DNA of 8,036 nucleotides from an uncultured Aliarcobacter sp. (GTDB taxonomy: Bacteria; Campylobacterota; Campylobacteria; Campylobacterales; Arcobacteraceae): positions 1-8,036 of the forward strand of contig CANRCH010000079.1 in the NCBI GenBank assembly GCA_947629065.1, in the 5' to 3' direction. Shown piece by piece: positions 6,343-8,036 of this stretch. Position numbers and translations under genes: made by a program. Under the pieces are notes generated by a model. It saw only the letters and a list, made by a program, of their open reading frames with translations. It was not told the origin of the DNA and searched no databases. Each line of letters starts with the position of its first letter. Within the stretch, counting starts at the first letter, position 1.

Positions 6343-7852
6343 TTTGACACTCCACTTTTAAAATTTGTACATTAGAATCTTGAAATATTGAATTGTAGAT
6401 ACAATTTTTTTCTGTAAGTTTTTCTTTTATGTATCCAATTGAATTATAAATATCTTCAGTTTCATCATCAAGTGATTTTAAATGAGATATTAAAAAATAA
6501 AAATTATTTTTAGTAATTTCTCTAAAAACATCATCAACAGCATTTTGATATCTCTCTTGAGAACTTATTTTTGATGTAAGTTTAGATTTTCTGTCATTTT
6601 TACCATCAATGTATTCATGTTTATTCAAATCTAATAATATTTTTTTATAATAATCTAAAGAAGGCTTTCCCCATGGATGTACTAAAAATACACTTGATTC
6701 CATTTTTCCAACAAACTTATACAATTTATTATTTGCAGTTCTTTCATTTAATTCAGTAGTAAAACTTTTATAAAAAATATTAATTATTTGTGCTAAAAAA
6801 GCAATTAATATAAAAACAAATAACATTTTTATTTTTCTGTTTTTATCTTGATATATATTATTAAGAAGCATAGCAACTATGAAAATACTAAATGGTACAA
6901 TCCATACAATATGTCTATCTGATATAACTGGATATATACCAACTAGTTTTGCTAAAGTTACCACAATTACAATTAGTAGAAAAATATTATTAAGATGAAA
7001 TAAAAAACTAGTTTTATTTTTATAAAATAAAACAAAAATTGATGAAAATGCTGAAACTAAGATAAGAACTTTTCCATACGCACCCAGTGCTGAAAAAGCC
7101 AATGATTTAATATCCTCAAGAATACCTTTATTTAAATATACATCATGATTTGATATTTGAAAAATTGTTAAATGTTTCATATGTAAATAAGTGATGGCTA
7201 TTAAAATTAAACTTAATAAAATTCCAAAAATATTGTTTTTAGTAAAGAAATTTTGTTTTTCTTTATAAAGCTGAAAAAGAGAAATATATAAAATTATCAT
7301 ACAAGCTGGAATAATACTGCTAAATCCAATAGTTGATATTAAAGATATAAATATTATAGTTTTGAAATAAGAACTTTTTTCTTTAAAAAAATTATTTGTA
7401 AAATATACCATTCCAAAAGTAGCTACTATTTCAAAAGAGTAGTGCTTAATCTCCGTTAAATAAAATCCAACTGACAAAATAGTTGAAAAAAGAACTAAAG
7501 ATAGCAAAAATGGATTAATTTTTTCATTTTGATAAATTTTTATCGTAAAGAAAAAAATTGGTGCTAAACATATTATTAGCAAAATTGCTCTCATAATTTT
7601 AAAATCTATTGAAATTAAAGATATAAGCTTATGAACAATAGAAACAAAAAAAGGCTGTGCTTGGTCATAATAAGGTAGCGGATTTATAAAATCTAAAAAG
7701 TTGTTTGCAAAAATACTTTTAAGCAACATTGCTTCATCAACCCAAACTGAACGACCTATCATTTTGTAAAAAATTAACATACTTGAAATAACTATTAAAA
7801 AAATAGCCATTTTTTTAAATAAATTGTTGTTTATAAAATCTAATCTACTCAT
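6320..7852 (-). CDS. GT-C/PMT-like (GT39-type) membrane glycosyltransferase
   Basis: This 510-residue multi-pass protein looks like the ArnT/PMT-like transferases, which take a sugar from a polyprenyl phosphate and attach it to a periplasmic acceptor. After the first helix (about 13-31), SVWVDEAML (35-43) carries the Asp39-Glu40 pair expected in the first outer loop. YYDQAQPFFVSIVHKL (61-76) matches the DxxxPP(L/F) helix-start element, TEIKHYSFE (133-141) the usual acidic/aromatic motif, and VISDRHIVWIVP (309-320) the late Arg-containing motif. Further helices lie at about 88-106, 115-132, 142-154, 163-195, 207-224, 260-277, 284-305, 313-331 and 342-361. A soluble C-terminal domain of about 145 residues follows and includes VFLVHPWGKPSLDYY (388-402). 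The ATG has a GGGGG Shine-Dalgarno 4 nt upstream and overlaps the preceding stop by 8 nt. The acceptor and sugar are unknown. The gene is very AT-rich compared with hisA. Confidence 0.82.
   Translation of the reverse strand: MSRLDFINNNLFKKMAIFLIVISSMLIFYKMIGRSVWVDEAMLLKSIFANNFLDFINPLPYYDQAQPFFVSIVHKLISLISIDFKIMRAILLIICLAPIFFFTIKIYQNEKINPFLLSLVLFSTILSVGFYLTEIKHYSFEIVATFGMVYFTNNFFKEKSSYFKTIIFISLISTIGFSSIIPACMIILYISLFQLYKEKQNFFTKNNIFGILLSLILIAITYLHMKHLTIFQISNHDVYLNKGILEDIKSLAFSALGAYGKVLILVSAFSSIFVLFYKNKTSFLFHLNNIFLLIVIVVTLAKLVGIYPVISDRHIVWIVPFSIFIVAMLLNNIYQDKNRKIKMLFVFILIAFLAQIINIFYKSFTTELNERTANNKLYKFVGKMESSVFLVHPWGKPSLDYYKKILLDLNKHEYIDGKNDRKSKLTSKISSQERYQNAVDDVFREITKNNFYFLISHLKSLDDETEDIYNSIGYIKEKLTEKNCIYNSIFQDSNVQILKVECQNVANPKP
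6350..6353 (-). promoter_or_regulatory. Shine-Dalgarno of the family 2 glycosyltransferase gene
   Basis: GGAG on the - strand lies 7 nt before the ATG at 6342, within the coding sequence of the upstream gene. It decides this start despite the 23-nt overlap. Confidence 0.65.
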
Positions 7853-8036
7853 AAATCCCCCTAATTAATTCTAAACTATTTTTAACAGCTTCAACATTTG
7901 ATTCCATCACACCATTTTTCATCTCTATTGAAACCCATTTATCATAGTTTAAACTTTTTAAGATTTTTGCAAATTTTTCATGATTTGTTTTATTATTTGT
8001 GATTAGTTCCAAAAATGGCTCTGAAATATGAAAATG
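7845..8036 (-). CDS. Sugar phosphate isomerase/epimerase-like TIM-barrel protein, C-terminal end only
   Basis: The frame is open from the right edge (8036) to a TAG at 7847-7845 and gives 63 residues. They match the end of the xylose-isomerase-like TIM-barrel / AP endonuclease family 2 superfamily: HFHISEPF at the start (a His-x-His-x-x-Glu strand that contributes metal ligands), NHEKFAKILKSLNYD (18-32), then WVSIEMK (34-40) with the last metal-binding Glu, and a final helix ending LIRGIYE. Full-length members are about 260-290 residues, so most of the protein lies beyond the window. Members use a divalent metal to isomerise or epimerise sugars or sugar acids. The stop overlaps the next gene by 8 nt, so it belongs to the glycan operon and may supply or modify the sugar that is transferred. 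The family call is good for so short a piece; the substrate is unknown. Confidence 0.72.
   Translation of the reverse strand, partial: HFHISEPFLELITNNKTNHEKFAKILKSLNYDKWVSIEMKNGVMESNVEAVKNSLELIRGIYE
7857..7861 (-). promoter_or_regulatory. Shine-Dalgarno of the 510-residue GT-C gene
   Basis: An AGGGGGA stretch on the - strand (GGGGG at 7861-7857) ends 4 nt before the ATG at 7852. It lies in the last codons of the upstream gene. The G run is only five long, too short to expect slippage-driven phase variation. Confidence 0.65.

Noticed and set aside
7857..7861. GGGGG tract as a phase-variation site, as found in Campylobacterota surface genes
   Set aside because: Five bases are far shorter than the usual slippage tracts of eight or more. 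It fits a plain Shine-Dalgarno. The A/T runs of about seven elsewhere are expected by composition.

Overview
The window is an AT-rich bacterial chromosome segment. Its protein sequences, low GC, short gene spacing and AT-only intergenic DNA look like a Campylobacterota member, most likely Arcobacter/Aliarcobacter or a close relative. This placement is an inference from sequence character; no rRNA or other marker gene is present.

Left part, + strand, positions 1-1220: the end of a histidine biosynthesis cluster. It holds the 3' part of hisH (glutaminase subunit of IGP synthase) and a complete hisA (ProFAR isomerase), 8 bp apart, closed by a hairpin terminator. Facing it on the - strand is a MarC-family integral membrane protein gene (1238-1837). 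Its short upstream region (1838-1924) contains a candidate promoter and an imperfect palindrome that touches the ribosome binding site.

Right part, - strand, positions 1925-8036: a tightly packed operon that continues past the right edge. In transcription order it encodes: the C-terminus of a TIM-barrel sugar phosphate isomerase/epimerase-like protein; a 510-residue GT-C/PMT-like membrane glycosyltransferase; a 256-residue family 2 glycosyltransferase of the polyprenol-phosphate sugar synthase type; a 711-residue GT-C-like membrane protein with a large C-terminal soluble region; a DAO-type FAD-dependent oxidoreductase; and a GtrA-family four-helix membrane protein. Every junction overlaps, by 8, 23, 11, 4 and 4 nt. 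The last two are ATGA stop-start overlaps, and one of them argues for moving the GtrA start to an ATG at 2314.

How the parts may work together (inference): the family 2 enzyme loads a sugar on undecaprenyl phosphate in the cytoplasm, the GtrA protein helps bring it to the outer face, and one or both GT-C proteins transfer it to a surface glycan or protein. The isomerase-like protein and the FAD enzyme may make or alter the sugar. The combination resembles gtrABC-type glycan modification, but with two different GT-C proteins and a redox enzyme whose substrate cannot be read from sequence. This operon is the part most worth following up. There is no non-genic stretch over 300 bases, and I saw no RNA gene, CRISPR array, insertion sequence or origin.
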